Assembly: GCF_022427145.1 (NCBI RefSeq)
Contig: NZ_JAKSXN010000039.1
Location: 1-53,221, forward strand
Direction of reading: 5' to 3'
Source of the DNA: Paenibacillus timonensis
GTDB taxonomy: Bacteria > Bacillota > Bacilli > Paenibacillales > Paenibacillaceae
DNA length: 53,221 nt
In this document: piece by piece, positions 25,927-35,116 of the stretch
Layout: each line of letters opens with the position of its first letter
Numbering within the stretch: the stretch's first letter is position 1
The notes under the pieces: generated by a model
Database searches by the model: none
Seen by the model: only the letters and a program-made list of their open reading frames with translations
What the model was told of the DNA's origin: nothing
Position numbers and translations under genes: made by a program

Positions 25927-28173
25927 TTAATTGGAATCCTTAATCGGCCGAACGTGCGGATCCAGCGTTTTCGGATCCTTGCCCAGCAAAATCGTCAGAC
26001 CCAGCAACGTAACGATGATCGTCGCGCCCATGTCGGACATGACGGCGATCCATAGCGTTAGCCAGCCGGGGATCGTCAGCAGCAGGGCGATCAGCTTCAA
26101 CGAAAGCGAGAGGCCGATGTTCCAGGCGATGATCCGGCCGGCTCGTCGGGCGATGCGGATGGCGCTGGGCAGCTGGCCGAGATGGTCCTGCATCAGCACG
26201 ATGTCGGCGGTCTCCACGGCGCTGTCCGTGCCTTGGCCCATGGCGATCCCGAGGTCGGCGGCGGCCAGGGCCGGAGCGTCGTTGATCCCGTCGCCGACCA
26301 TCGCCACCGTCCCGCGGCCGGCCAGCGCCTGAATGTGCGCGACCTTCTGCTCCGGCAGCAGGCCGGCGTGCCATTCGGTGACGCCGCTGCGGGCGGCGAT
26401 CCCTTGGGCTGCCGCGGCGTGGTCGCCCGTCAGCATGACGGTGCGGGCGACTCCGGCGCGGTGCAAGGCGCGGACGACGTCCGGGGCTTCCGGACGGAGC
26501 TCGTCGGCGAGGCCGAACAGGCCCAACACGCGCGTGGATTCCGCGGCGAGCACCACGGTGAGGCCCTCCGCCTTCAGGCGCGCGAGGTCTTCGGCGACGC
26601 GCGCCTGCTCCTCGCCGCCGCGGGAGAGCTGCGCGAGCAGCGCTTCGCTGCCGACGAAGCAGCGAACGCCGTCGACCTCGGCGCTCAGGCCGACGCCGGG
26701 CAAGGTCACGAGCCCGGCGGGCTGCGGCCGCTCGGCGCCGCCGCTGTGGGCGGCGACGTGGCGCACCACCGCAGCGGCCAGCGGGTGCAGGGAGCCGCTC
26801 TCCAGAGCGGCGGCTACCGCGTACAACCGCTGCGGGTCATACGCGATCTCGCGCTGCACCTCCGGCTGCCCCTTCGTCAGGGTGCCGGTTTTATCGAACG
26901 CGATCGCGTTCACCTTCCCGAGCTGCTCAAGATGTACGCCGCCCTTGACCAGTACGCCGAGGCGGGCGCAGCGGGTCATCCCGCTGACCAGCGCGATCGG
27001 CGAAGACAATACAAGGGCGCAAGGGCAGCCGACGATCAGGATCGCCAGGCCTTCATAAACCCACTTCATCCACGGCTGTCCGAACAGCAACGGCGGAACC
27101 AGGATCACGAGCGCTGCCAAGATCATAATGGCCGGCGTATACCCCTTCGCAAACCGGTCGATGAACAGTTCGGTGGGGGTTTTCTTATCCTGGGCTTCCT
27201 GCACGAGATGCATGATTTTGGCCAGGGAAGAGTCTTCGTACGGCTTATCGATGCGGATCCGGAGCAGACCTTCGCTATTGACGCTGCCGCCGAATACCGG
27301 CTGCCCCGGCCGTTTCGTGACCGGAATCGATTCCCCGGTAATGGCCGCTTCGTTAACGGCGCTCGTTCCTTCCAGAACGGTGCCGTCCGAAGGGATCTTC
27401 TCCCCGGCCCGGACGAGCACCACGTCTGCCACTTTCAGTTGCGCGATCGGAACGACGGATTCCCGTCCGTCCCGAACAACGACCGCCTCCTTCGGAGCGG
27501 CCTCCAGCAGCGCCGACAGCGAGCGGCGGGCACGGCTCATGCCGTAGCCCTCCAGCAGCTCGTTCAATCCAAACAGGATCGCGACAAGCGTCGCTTCTTT
27601 CCACTCGCCGATGATGACCGCGCCCGTCAAAGCAACGGTCATTAGCGTATCCATATTGAATTTCAGGCGGATCAGATTGCGGAGTCCGCGAAGAAACGTG
27701 GAATATCCGCTGATCGCGATGGCGGCCAGATCCAAGCCAATTCCCACCGCGCCTGGCACAGCAGGGACAAACGTAACCCCGTACATCACGGCGGCTAACA
27801 CCAGCAGCCACAGACCTAGACGGCTTTCATGCTCTTCCGGCTCACCGGCGCTCCCGGTTTCGGTGGCAGTCCGCCCCTCGACAGACCCGGCAACAGCCGC
27901 AGCACTCGCCCCGTCAGGGGAACCGGGGTCAGGTTTGATCAACGTCGCTCCGTCCCCTTTCAAAATCCGCTCCACCTGCTGCAAATCGACGGCGGGGTTA
28001 ATCAGCAGACGCCCGCTGTTATATAGAAGAGAGGCGTCCTGCCCATGCTCCAGGCGCTGGATTTCCTCCTGCATCTCCCGGGTGCAGTTGGGGCAGGACA
28101 GGCCTTGAACGCGATACTCTACGCGGCGGCTTTCGCCGCCGAGCTCTTGATCGTTCCTCAACGTTGTATTCAT
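25927..28173 (-). CDS. cadA: P1B-type heavy-metal ATPase (Zn/Cd/Pb exporter)
   Basis: A 748-residue ATPase expelling divalent soft metals. The N-terminal metal-binding domain holds Cys27-x-x-Cys30 (GLSCPNC). A variable acidic linker follows (about 80-118). The actuator motif TGES is at about 279-282, the transmembrane metal site CPC is Cys383/Cys385, the phosphorylated Asp427 is in DKTGT, the P1B His-Pro is in SLHPLAAA, and the hinge is GDGINDAP. In the last membrane helices NIGLSLSLK and SDMGAT match the ZntA/CadA (P1B-2) pattern for Zn, Cd and Pb. It begins 4 bases after the cadC-like gene, and its ribosome site overlaps that stop codon. Stretches of very high GC occur in the nucleotide-binding part. 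Confidence 0.96.
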   Translation of the reverse strand: MNTTLRNDQELGGESRRVEYRVQGLSCPNCTREMQEEIQRLEHGQDASLLYNSGRLLINPAVDLQQVERILKGDGATLIKPDPGSPDGASAAAVAGSVEGRTATETGSAGEPEEHESRLGLWLLVLAAVMYGVTFVPAVPGAVGIGLDLAAIAISGYSTFLRGLRNLIRLKFNMDTLMTVALTGAVIIGEWKEATLVAILFGLNELLEGYGMSRARRSLSALLEAAPKEAVVVRDGRESVVPIAQLKVADVVLVRAGEKIPSDGTVLEGTSAVNEAAITGESIPVTKRPGQPVFGGSVNSEGLLRIRIDKPYEDSSLAKIMHLVQEAQDKKTPTELFIDRFAKGYTPAIMILAALVILVPPLLFGQPWMKWVYEGLAILIVGCPCALVLSSPIALVSGMTRCARLGVLVKGGVHLEQLGKVNAIAFDKTGTLTKGQPEVQREIAYDPQRLYAVAAALESGSLHPLAAAVVRHVAAHSGGAERPQPAGLVTLPGVGLSAEVDGVRCFVGSEALLAQLSRGGEEQARVAEDLARLKAEGLTVVLAAESTRVLGLFGLADELRPEAPDVVRALHRAGVARTVMLTGDHAAAAQGIAARSGVTEWHAGLLPEQKVAHIQALAGRGTVAMVGDGINDAPALAAADLGIAMGQGTDSAVETADIVLMQDHLGQLPSAIRIARRAGRIIAWNIGLSLSLKLIALLLTIPGWLTLWIAVMSDMGATIIVTLLGLTILLGKDPKTLDPHVRPIKDSN

Positions 28174-28177
28174 GCAT

Positions 28178-28543
28178 TCATCGCTCCTTTTGATGCTCCA
28201 GCGTCATGGCCACCAACGTCTGAATATGATGGTCGCTTAACGAATAGTAGACGTTTTTGCCTTCTTTACGCGATTTGGCGATATGAAGGGCCTTCAGCTG
28301 GCGCAGGTGATGGGAAGCCGTCGCCACCGAGACGTCGAGCAAATCGGCGATATCGCAGACGCAGAGTTCCTGATGCTGCAGAAAATAAGCGATCTTCACC
28401 CGATTCGGATCGGACAACGCTTTAAACATTTGGACCATTCCGTTCACGTCCCGATCCTCCAGGCTGTCCCGGAGCCCATTCGTGCGGGAGGGTTCGGTAC
28501 AAAACTGCTCGCACACCTCTGCTGTCTCTACCCCATCCGCCAT
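28178..28543 (-). CDS. cadC: ArsR/SmtB-family metal-sensing repressor, CadC type
   Basis: A 121-residue winged-helix repressor. Cys61 and Cys63 in ELCVCDIADLL, with N-terminal Cys11 and Cys15 (EVCEQFC), reproduce the four-cysteine alpha3N site of CadC that senses Cd and Pb. The recognition helix is in VSVATASHHLRQLKAL. The C-terminal helix DHHIQTLVAMTLEHQKE has the residues of the alpha5 zinc site. Metal binding should release it from DNA and derepress cadC-cadA. ATG 28543 follows AGGAGGT. Two matching inverted repeats flank its own promoter. Confidence 0.95.
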   Translation of the reverse strand: MADGVETAEVCEQFCTEPSRTNGLRDSLEDRDVNGMVQMFKALSDPNRVKIAYFLQHQELCVCDIADLLDVSVATASHHLRQLKALHIAKSRKEGKNVYYSLSDHHIQTLVAMTLEHQKER

Positions 28544-28561
28544 GGATCATCGACCTCCTAT

Positions 28562-28636
28562 ATTCAAATCAATGTTTGAATGTGTTTGTTATCCAGTATA
28601 ACCCATCCTTCTTAATATTCAAAGATTCGTTTGAAT
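28562..28636 (-). promoter_or_regulatory. cadC-cadA promoter with two CadC operators
   Basis: The reverse-strand promoter is TTTGAA (28623-28618), a 17-base spacer and TATACT (28600-28595). Two 20-bp inverted repeats, both ATTCAAA-N6-TTTGAAT, lie at 28617-28636 (covering the -35) and 28562-28581 (just after the predicted start). This placement is the usual one for ArsR/SmtB repression. Confidence 0.82.
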
Positions 28637-28666
28637 GTTACGAAGCAGCGGGCAGGTGAACATAAT

Positions 28667-28690
28667 GAAAAAAGCGCCTTTCGGCGCCTC
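28667..28690 (-). terminator. Terminator of mpg
   Basis: GGCGCC-type hairpin (GCGCC/GGCGC with a TTTC loop) preceded by six A, read as a T run on the reverse strand. It ends the glycosylase transcript. Confidence 0.7.
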
Positions 28691-28702
28691 TTCAATCCAG
28701 CT

Positions 28703-29410
28703 TCAAAGCCTCCCGGCCGACCATGCCTCGGCCTGCTTATCGATAACCGACACATAAGGATTGCCGAGAAAATAAAACCGCCACGGCTTCGCCGCATACT
28801 CTTCCGCATAAGCGATGCCGATTCGCGGCGCTTGGACGATCGCTTCCTGCATCCCCGATCCCCCGGGTCCCGGCCCGCCTTCCAGCCAGAGCGGCCCGCC
28901 CGGCTGATCGAGGGGCAGACCGTTCAACGCCTTGCTGATGTCCATCGCGCGGCACAATTTGCCGGGACCGCCGGACAAGTCCGCCGGCTTGCGGGCAGCC
29001 GTGCCGCGGTAGCGGCGCATTCGCGCTTCGTCCTCCGGCGTCAAGGGCTCTATGGCACGGATGAGTACGGCCTGCGGATCCCCTTCCGTGCCGGTCACGA
29101 CATTCAGGCAGTTGTACATGCCGTAAATCAGGTAGATGTAGGCCGTCCCGCCCGGGCCGAACATGATCTCCGTCCGCGCCGTCCGGCGTCCGCCATGGGC
29201 GTGGCTGCCCTTGTCTTCAACGCCGCCGTAGCTTTCGGTTTCCACGATGCGGCAGCGGATGTCGCCTTCTTCCGTGCGGCGAACGAGCGTCTGCCCAAGT
29301 AGCAGAGGGGCGGCCTCCAGCGCCGGCAATCGATAAAAATCCGGGGGCAGCGACGCCCCCGGTTTGATCTTTTTCAAGATAGGGTCCATAGATAAGGAAG
29401 TCTCCTTCAT
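28703..29410 (-). CDS. mpg: DNA-3-methyladenine glycosylase (Mpg/AAG family)
   Basis: A 235-residue base-excision glycosylase removing alkylated and deaminated purines. Recognisable segments are APLLLGQTLVRR, the catalytic ETESYGGVEDKGSHAHGG (Glu of VETESY activates water), MFGPGGTAYIYLIYGMYNC and the DNA-binding GPGKLCRAMDI. Length is slightly above the family norm. ATG 29410 is preferred to the TTG one codon earlier. It lies 70 bases downstream of pbpG on the same strand. Confidence 0.93.
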   Translation of the reverse strand: MKETSLSMDPILKKIKPGASLPPDFYRLPALEAAPLLLGQTLVRRTEEGDIRCRIVETESYGGVEDKGSHAHGGRRTARTEIMFGPGGTAYIYLIYGMYNCLNVVTGTEGDPQAVLIRAIEPLTPEDEARMRRYRGTAARKPADLSGGPGKLCRAMDISKALNGLPLDQPGGPLWLEGGPGPGGSGMQEAIVQAPRIGIAYAEEYAAKPWRFYFLGNPYVSVIDKQAEAWSAGRL

Positions 29411-29480
29411 CAATTTTCAACTCCGGTTAGCTTCCTTATATCGTAAGAACTTTTGCACAGGTTGTCCAACCCCTGCCGCA

Positions 29481-31556
29481 TTAATCCATCCACCAACGCT
29501 TCAAGTCGTTCCACCAGGAATGGCTTTCCTTCTTCTCCTCCTCGGCCGGAGGCGGCAGCGGCTCGGGTTGACCTTCCCCGTGCGCAGTGCAGAACTCTGT
29601 TGGCTCCGTCCCCTGAATGAACACTTCCAGCTTCTTGTCCGGGCAATCCTTCGTGGCGAGCAACCCCGTCCCCGGATCGATATACACGCTGACCACCCCG
29701 TCGGGAATCGGAAAAATTTTCGGAGGCACTTTTTCCAACGCCTTCTCCGTGTACTTGGCGAAGATCGGCGCCGCTTTGCGCGACTCGGTGGTGCCGAGCG
29801 TCTTGCCTTTGTCATAGCCGACCCAAACCGCCGTCGACAGCTCCGGGGTAAAGCCGACGAGCCAGGCATCCGTGCTGGTCGTCCCGGTTTTGCCGGCGAC
29901 CGGCCGCTTGATTTCGTTCGAGACGCGGTTTCCCGTTCCTCCGGTCTCAAACACGCTTTCCATTAGATGCGTCAGCACGTAGGCGGCGGAGGGCTCGACG
30001 ACCTGCTCGCTTTTGGCCGGCTTGGCCTCATACAACACGCGTCCGCTGGCATCGGTAATTTTCAACACCGCCACCGGCTTGACGCTGCGCCCCTGGTTGC
30101 TGATGACCGCAAATGCCGTAGCCATCTCGAACGGGCTGACCGGCGACGTACCGAGCGCCAGCGAAGGGACGGCCTGAAGCGAGCTGGTTATGCCCATTTT
30201 CCGCCCCATATCGATGACCTGCTCCGCTCCGACCGTCAGAATCGTATTGACCGCATAGATATTGTCCGAAGCCGCGATCGCCTGACGCATATCGATTTCG
30301 CCCAGATACTTGTCGCCGAAGTTTTTCGGGCTGTACGTTTTGCGGTTATCGTCGTAATGGAACAAGGTCGGCTGGCTGCTGAACTTGCTGGCGCTGGTCA
30401 TTTTTCCCGAGGAGAGCGCCGTGAGGTACATGATCGGCTTAAAGCTGGATCCGGGCTGGCGGGTTGAGGCGAAGACGTGGTTGTATTGGCTCTCCTTGTA
30501 ATTCGCGCCGCCCACCATCGCCTTGACGTACCCGTTGCGGGGATCGATGGAGATCAGGGCCGCCTCCAGCTCCGGCGCGTTCCCGAGCTCGGAAGCCACC
30601 GCCGCTTCCGCGGCCTGCTGCGCATCGGGATCCAGCGTCGTGTAGATGTTGAGCCCGCCGTGCTCGAGCATCGTTTCGTCGAAGCCAAGTTCGCCGACCA
30701 CCACATTCCGGATATAATCGCGGAAATAAGGGGCTTTATCGGCGGGGCTTTGCTGCTTCGGCGATTGGAACTTCAGCATGGCTTCGTAAGCTTGATCGGC
30801 TTCCTGCTGCGTAATCTCGCCTGTGGCGACCATCGCCGACAGCACGGTCCGCTGACGGTCCTTGGCGTTCTTCATATGATTGAACGGCGAATAATAAGTA
30901 GGTCCTTTCGGAACCCCGGCCAACATCGCGCTTTCCGCCAGGCTGAGATCCTTGGCAGGCTTCCCGAAATACATCTGCGCGGCGGCTTCAATCCCGTATG
31001 CGCCGTGTCCGTAATAAATCTCGTTCAGGTACATGCGCAGAATGTCGTCCTTGGCGTATTTCATCTCCAACTGGGCAGTGTACATCGCTTCCTTGATTTT
31101 CCTTGACCAGGTCCGTTCATGCGACAGGTACAAATTCCGCGCCAACTGCTGGGTCAAGGTGCTCGCTCCCTGGACGGTGCCCATTTCCTTGAGGTTAACG
31201 AGGGCGGCACGGGCCATCCCTTTCATATCAAAGCCAAAATGATGGTAAAATTGCCGGTCTTCGGTCGCGAGCGTCGCCTTCACCAGCCAGGGCGAGATGT
31301 TCGACAGCTCAACGCTCTCCCGGTTCTTCCCGCCATCGGAGAACACCGCGATCGTCTCTCCCCGGCTGTTGATCAGCTGCGAGTTGCGGTCCGAATCGGC
31401 CAGCGGCAGTTCGGCTTGAGACAAGTAGAGGAGCAGGACGCCGACGGCGCATAGGCCTAGCAAGCCGGCGCCGATCGTCAGCTTGATCAGCAGAAGCCAC
31501 GGACGGCGGGGTTTGCGCTTATGATGATGCCGGTCACTGCGAACGAGTTTCTGCAC
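29481..31556 (-). CDS. pbpG: Class A penicillin-binding protein (transglycosylase/transpeptidase), PBP2d-like
   Basis: A 691-residue bifunctional peptidoglycan synthase. A basic cytoplasmic tail is followed by one transmembrane helix (about 21-46). The GT51 transglycosylase has Glu99 in ATEDRQFYHHFGFD, then GASTLTQQLARN and RKIKEA. The transpeptidase has SSFK (Ser370, Lys373), SDN (AASDNIYA) and KTGT (VAGKTGTTSTDAW). The C-terminus is Pro/Glu-rich, ending in Trp-rich SWWNDLKRWWMD. The start is GTG 31556 after AAGGAGAG. It is divergent from speE, as in Bacillus, where the neighbour pbpG encodes a sporulation PBP; hence the symbol, though a vegetative role is possible. Confidence 0.92.
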   Translation of the reverse strand: MQKLVRSDRHHHKRKPRRPWLLLIKLTIGAGLLGLCAVGVLLLYLSQAELPLADSDRNSQLINSRGETIAVFSDGGKNRESVELSNISPWLVKATLATEDRQFYHHFGFDMKGMARAALVNLKEMGTVQGASTLTQQLARNLYLSHERTWSRKIKEAMYTAQLEMKYAKDDILRMYLNEIYYGHGAYGIEAAAQMYFGKPAKDLSLAESAMLAGVPKGPTYYSPFNHMKNAKDRQRTVLSAMVATGEITQQEADQAYEAMLKFQSPKQQSPADKAPYFRDYIRNVVVGELGFDETMLEHGGLNIYTTLDPDAQQAAEAAVASELGNAPELEAALISIDPRNGYVKAMVGGANYKESQYNHVFASTRQPGSSFKPIMYLTALSSGKMTSASKFSSQPTLFHYDDNRKTYSPKNFGDKYLGEIDMRQAIAASDNIYAVNTILTVGAEQVIDMGRKMGITSSLQAVPSLALGTSPVSPFEMATAFAVISNQGRSVKPVAVLKITDASGRVLYEAKPAKSEQVVEPSAAYVLTHLMESVFETGGTGNRVSNEIKRPVAGKTGTTSTDAWLVGFTPELSTAVWVGYDKGKTLGTTESRKAAPIFAKYTEKALEKVPPKIFPIPDGVVSVYIDPGTGLLATKDCPDKKLEVFIQGTEPTEFCTAHGEGQPEPLPPPAEEEKKESHSWWNDLKRWWMD

Positions 31557-31766
31557 GAAGAGACTCTCCTTTCTTAATCCTAGGGCGAATCCGTACTACG
31601 ATTGTCTTTGTTTTAGTATGGGAAAGTTTGGGAGAGATCATTCACACCGAAAGCCGGGGCAACCCCGATTTCTCGGGAGATGTGTTATTATTTTTTCGTT
31701 TGGTACAATATAGGAAAGAAGTTTTGGCGGACAATACACCGAATTCAGGGAAAGAAGGTTGAGCGC

Positions 31767-32594
31767 ATGGAATTATGGTTTACGGAGAAACAAACGCCCG
31801 TCTTTGGGATTACGGCAAAAATACGCGAAACGCTGGTCACGGAACAAACCGAATTTCAGGATTTGGCGATGCTCGATACGGAGGAATTCGGCCGGATGCT
31901 CGTGCTGGACGGCATGGTCATGACGACGATCAAGGATGAGTTCGTATACCACGAAATGGTGGCGCATCCTGCGCTGTTTACTCATCCGAATCCGAAGCGC
32001 GTGCTTGTCGTCGGCGGCGGGGACGGCGGGGTCATCCGCGAGGTGATCAAGCATCCGGAAGTGGAGCAGGCGGTGCTGGTGGAGATCGACGGCAAGGTGA
32101 TCGAATATTCCAAGAAATATTTGCCGGAAATCGCCGGAGAGCTGGATAACCCGCGGGTGGACGTGCAGGTGGCCGACGGCTACATGCATATTATAGAAAG
32201 CAAAAATCAATACGACGTCATCATGGTCGACTCGACCGAGCCGGTCGGACCGGCGGCGCCTTTGTTTGAGCGCGGGTTTTATCAAGGGATTTACGAAGCG
32301 TTGAAGGACGACGGCATCTTCGTGGCGCAAACCGATAACCCCTGGTTCAAGGCCGACCTGATCCAAAAAGTCAATAAGGACGTAAAGGAGATTTTTCCGA
32401 TCGTTCGCGTCTACGGCGCCAACATACCGACCTACCCCAGCGGGCTGTGGACGTTCACGATGGGCAGCAAGATCCATGATCCGCTGCAGGTGGACGAGAC
32501 GAAAATCCCCGAGCTGGATACGAAATACTATACCCCGCGAATCCATAAGGCCGCGTTCGTGCTGCCTAAATTCGTGGAAGATCTCGTGAAGTAA
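31767..32594 (+). CDS. speE: Spermidine synthase
   Basis: A 275-residue aminopropyltransferase making spermidine from putrescine and decarboxylated S-adenosylmethionine. An N-terminal beta domain ([19 protein letters not shown]) precedes the Rossmann core with [11 protein letters not shown], the nucleoside-binding [16 protein letters not shown], the catalytic Asp in [10 protein letters not shown], and [15 protein letters not shown] 31767 follows AAAGAAGGT; the open frame upstream is not used. A -10-like TACAAT lies at 31704-31709. It forms an operon with speB, 17 bases downstream. Confidence 0.97.
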   Translation: MELWFTEKQTPVFGITAKIRETLVTEQTEFQDLAMLDTEEFGRMLVLDGMVMTTIKDEFVYHEMVAHPALFTHPNPKRVLVVGGGDGGVIREVIKHPEVEQAVLVEIDGKVIEYSKKYLPEIAGELDNPRVDVQVADGYMHIIESKNQYDVIMVDSTEPVGPAAPLFERGFYQGIYEALKDDGIFVAQTDNPWFKADLIQKVNKDVKEIFPIVRVYGANIPTYPSGLWTFTMGSKIHDPLQVDETKIPELDTKYYTPRIHKAAFVLPKFVEDLVK

Positions 32595-32611
32595 GAGGTG
32601 GGAAATCGCCT

Positions 32612-33481
32612 ATGAAACTCGATCCAGCCTATTCCGGCAACGTGTTCATTTGCAGCTCGGGGGATTACGCTTCGGCGAAGGCAGTCATTTACGGCATGCC
32701 GATGGACTTCACGGTCAGCTTCCGCCCCGGTTCGCGGTTTGGTCCGTCCCGCATTCGCCAAGCCTCCGTGGGGTTGGAAGAGTACAGCCCTTATCTGGAC
32801 AAAAGCATCCTCGACCTCACCTATTTCGACGCCGGGGACCTGCTGCTTCCGTTCGGCAATGCTGCCCGCAGTCTGGAGATCATCCACGATTATGTCCGGG
32901 GCCTGCTAAGCGACGGAAAATTTCCGTTTGGCCTCGGGGGAGAGCATCTTGTCAGCTGGCCGGTGATTCAGGCCGTCTATGAGAAATACCCCGATCTGGC
33001 GCTTGTTCACATCGACGCCCATGCCGACCTGCGCGAGCAGTACGAAGGCGAACCTTTGTCCCACTCGACGCCAATCCGCAAGGCGGCGGGGCTGATCGGC
33101 GGAAAGAACATTTTTCAATTCGGGATCCGTTCCGGTTCGATGGAAGAGTTCCGGTTCGCCCGCGAAGAGACCCATTTATATCCGTACGACGTGGCCTCGC
33201 CGTTAAAGAGCGTCCTGCCGGAGCTAAGCCGACGCCCGGTTTACGTCACCATCGATATCGACGTGCTGGACCCGTCCTGCGCGCCGGGAACCGGTACGGC
33301 CGAAGCCGGCGGCATTACGTCGCGGGAGCTTCTGGAGGCGGTTCATCTGATCGCCGGTTCGGACGTTCGCGTTGTCGGCTGCGACGTGGTGGAGGTGGCC
33401 CCGGTGTATGACCCGACCGAACAGACGCAAATCGTAGCGGCGAAGCTGATTCGGGAAATGCTGCTCGGCTTCGTGAAATAA
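32612..33481 (+). CDS. speB: Agmatinase
   Basis: A 289-residue ureohydrolase converting agmatine to putrescine and urea, the precursor step for spermidine. The two-manganese site is formed by His in GGEHLVS, the DAHAD block in HIDAHADLREQYEGE, and Asp residues of TIDIDVLDPSCAPGTGTAE. The SHSTPIR segment is also present. GAGGTGGG lies before ATG 32612. It follows speE directly and completes a two-gene polyamine operon; arginine decarboxylase is not in the window. Confidence 0.97.
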   Translation: MKLDPAYSGNVFICSSGDYASAKAVIYGMPMDFTVSFRPGSRFGPSRIRQASVGLEEYSPYLDKSILDLTYFDAGDLLLPFGNAARSLEIIHDYVRGLLSDGKFPFGLGGEHLVSWPVIQAVYEKYPDLALVHIDAHADLREQYEGEPLSHSTPIRKAAGLIGGKNIFQFGIRSGSMEEFRFAREETHLYPYDVASPLKSVLPELSRRPVYVTIDIDVLDPSCAPGTGTAEAGGITSRELLEAVHLIAGSDVRVVGCDVVEVAPVYDPTEQTQIVAAKLIREMLLGFVK

Positions 33482-33569
33482 ATATGCCGATCGGACTATA
33501 AATGGTCCGTTTAAAGTATGATAGTATGATTTATATCACTACTTTCTCATGGGGTAAGGCGGGATTTTT

Positions 33570-34541
33570 ATCAAAACGAATAACCCGGTCCGAAGCTTGC
33601 TTGCGGGCCTTACGATGATTATTGTGGTTATGGTGGCCGGCTGGATCTTTTACGGCCGCCCTGATGCTCCTTCCGGCGTTTCGACGAACGCGCCGGTTCA
33701 AGCGCCAGCGGAGGAGCCGGGAGAAGCCGCCGGGGAGGCGAACCACGAAGCGGCCGACGAATCGCCGTATTTGCTGGACCATCTTCCCTTTAAGGAAGAG
33801 GAGGTCCTGGCGATTACGGCCGGCGGGAACGGCATCCATGCCGACGTTCCGGCGGAACGTCGGTTCGTCCTCCTGCAATCGCTGCGTTACACGGATATGA
33901 AAAGCGCGCTTGCGGCTCCGGTTCCGGCGGCTTCCCGGAAGCCGATCGTCCTGCAGTTCAAGCTGGCGGACACCCATTATGAGCTGACCTATGACTTAAC
34001 CGACAACGCCTTTGAGTACCAAGGGCAATATTACTACGCGGACGACCAGGTGTTGTTGCTGATACAAGGGCTCTTCCGCGAGCGGGAGGAGCTGGCGTCG
34101 CTGGATGCGCTGCTGGAGCAGGCCAGGGTGGAGCAAGAGCAGGCGGGTACGGTTGACCCGGATCCTTTGGACGCGGAGGCCGCACGGGTGGATGGGCTCG
34201 ACTTTGATGGCTGGGAGCAGCGGTTGGCTAAGGCCCAGCCGGAGGAGATCGTTTGGGCGAAGCCGTTTTACGACGACGGTACCGGCCAGGTGAAGCAGGC
34301 ACGTTTATTTAAGGACGGGGTGCTGGCTGTGAATCGGATGATCGTGTTTACCCGGCCGGAGCATCAGTCCGCGGACGGCGTGAAGACGGGGATCGGTACG
34401 GAAGACGTGATAGCGAAGCTGGGGCCGCAGGCGCTGAAGCTGGTCAGCCGCTGGAGCTATAAGGTTGGCGATTATTTTCGGTTTCACGTGTATTATGCGG
34501 ATGGCAAAGTCAAATACCTCGCGTTAAGCCAACCCCTGTAG
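33570..34541 (+). CDS. Membrane-anchored protein of unknown function with an uncertain start
   Basis: An extracytoplasmic protein of about 323 residues. A short basic N-terminus and one transmembrane helix (LLAGLTMIIVVMVAGWIF) are followed by an Ala/Glu/Pro-rich linker and a soluble part of about 240 residues that I do not recognise (HYELTYDLTDNAFEYQGQYYYADDQ; KLGPQALKLVSRWSYKVGDYF). No ATG, GTG or TTG lies between the upstream stop (33555) and TTG 33597, which has no ribosome site and falls inside the membrane segment. AAGGCGGG at 33556-33563 points to ATC 33570 (giving a typical MKTNNPVRS start) or ATT 33564. The start is therefore unusual or altered by mutation. A terminator follows. Confidence 0.7.
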   Translation: MKTNNPVRSLLAGLTMIIVVMVAGWIFYGRPDAPSGVSTNAPVQAPAEEPGEAAGEANHEAADESPYLLDHLPFKEEEVLAITAGGNGIHADVPAERRFVLLQSLRYTDMKSALAAPVPAASRKPIVLQFKLADTHYELTYDLTDNAFEYQGQYYYADDQVLLLIQGLFREREELASLDALLEQARVEQEQAGTVDPDPLDAEAARVDGLDFDGWEQRLAKAQPEEIVWAKPFYDDGTGQVKQARLFKDGVLAVNRMIVFTRPEHQSADGVKTGIGTEDVIAKLGPQALKLVSRWSYKVGDYFRFHVYYADGKVKYLALSQPL

Positions 34542-34571
34542 GCCGCGAATGGCCGTGCCGGGGCGAGAGAA

Positions 34572-34600
34572 GGAGCCGCTGAAGCAGCGGCTTCTTTTTG
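34572..34600 (+). terminator. Terminator after the 33570 gene
   Basis: AGCCGCTG (34574-34581) with CAGCGGCT (34585-34592) and a three-base loop, then TCTTTTTG. Confidence 0.82.
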
Positions 34601-34696
34601 GTTGGGAGACGCGCTGTGCCGCGCATGTATTGAATTGCCGGGGCGAACTGGCTATAGTAGTACAGTAAGGATCGATGTCGGAAGGAGATTTGCCGT

Positions 34697-35116
34697 ATGC
34701 CGGAAAAAAAACCGGTGAGCCTCGTGCTGACGAGCCGACAGGGAGCGGAGGAAACGGTGCAGCGACTGCGGGGAGAACTCGTTCGCCGGAGCGACACCTT
34801 GTATATCCGATATGAGGAACCAGACCCGGGGCCGAATGGCGCCAAGACCCGCGCGATGATTAAACTAACCGGCGACGAGCTGAAAATCATGCGCCACGGA
34901 GGCGTGGAGGCCGAGCAGACCTTCCGCAGCGGCTGCCGCATTCCGGGGTTTTATCGCTCGCCCTTCACCAAGTTTAACCTGTCTACCGACACCGTGAAGC
35001 TGGAATCCCGATGGGATGGCGCGGTTGGTCAGGTGATCTGGGAATACGATTTGTACATGTTCGAGGAACTATCCGGACGTTTTGAACTCAGTTTACATAT
35101 ACAGGAGGACGTTTAA
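34697..35116 (+). CDS. ywiB: DUF1934 protein YwiB
   Basis: A 139-residue beta-barrel protein of the DUF1934 family, calycin-like in known structures; biochemical role unknown. Recognisable stretches are YIRYEEPDPG, IKLTGDELKIMRHG, SPFTKFNLSTDTV and WEYDLYMFEELSGRFELSL. ATG 34697 has GGAAGGAG upstream. Its stop is immediately followed by the argS ATG, a tight coupling also seen in Bacillus, where ywiB precedes argS. Confidence 0.9.
   Translation: MPEKKPVSLVLTSRQGAEETVQRLRGELVRRSDTLYIRYEEPDPGPNGAKTRAMIKLTGDELKIMRHGGVEAEQTFRSGCRIPGFYRSPFTKFNLSTDTVKLESRWDGAVGQVIWEYDLYMFEELSGRFELSLHIQEDV

Noticed and set aside
26182..27645. Long plus-strand open frame of 487 codons opposite cadA
   Set aside because: It is an antisense shadow of the very GC-rich cadA gene. 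Its product is low complexity and it has no ribosome site.
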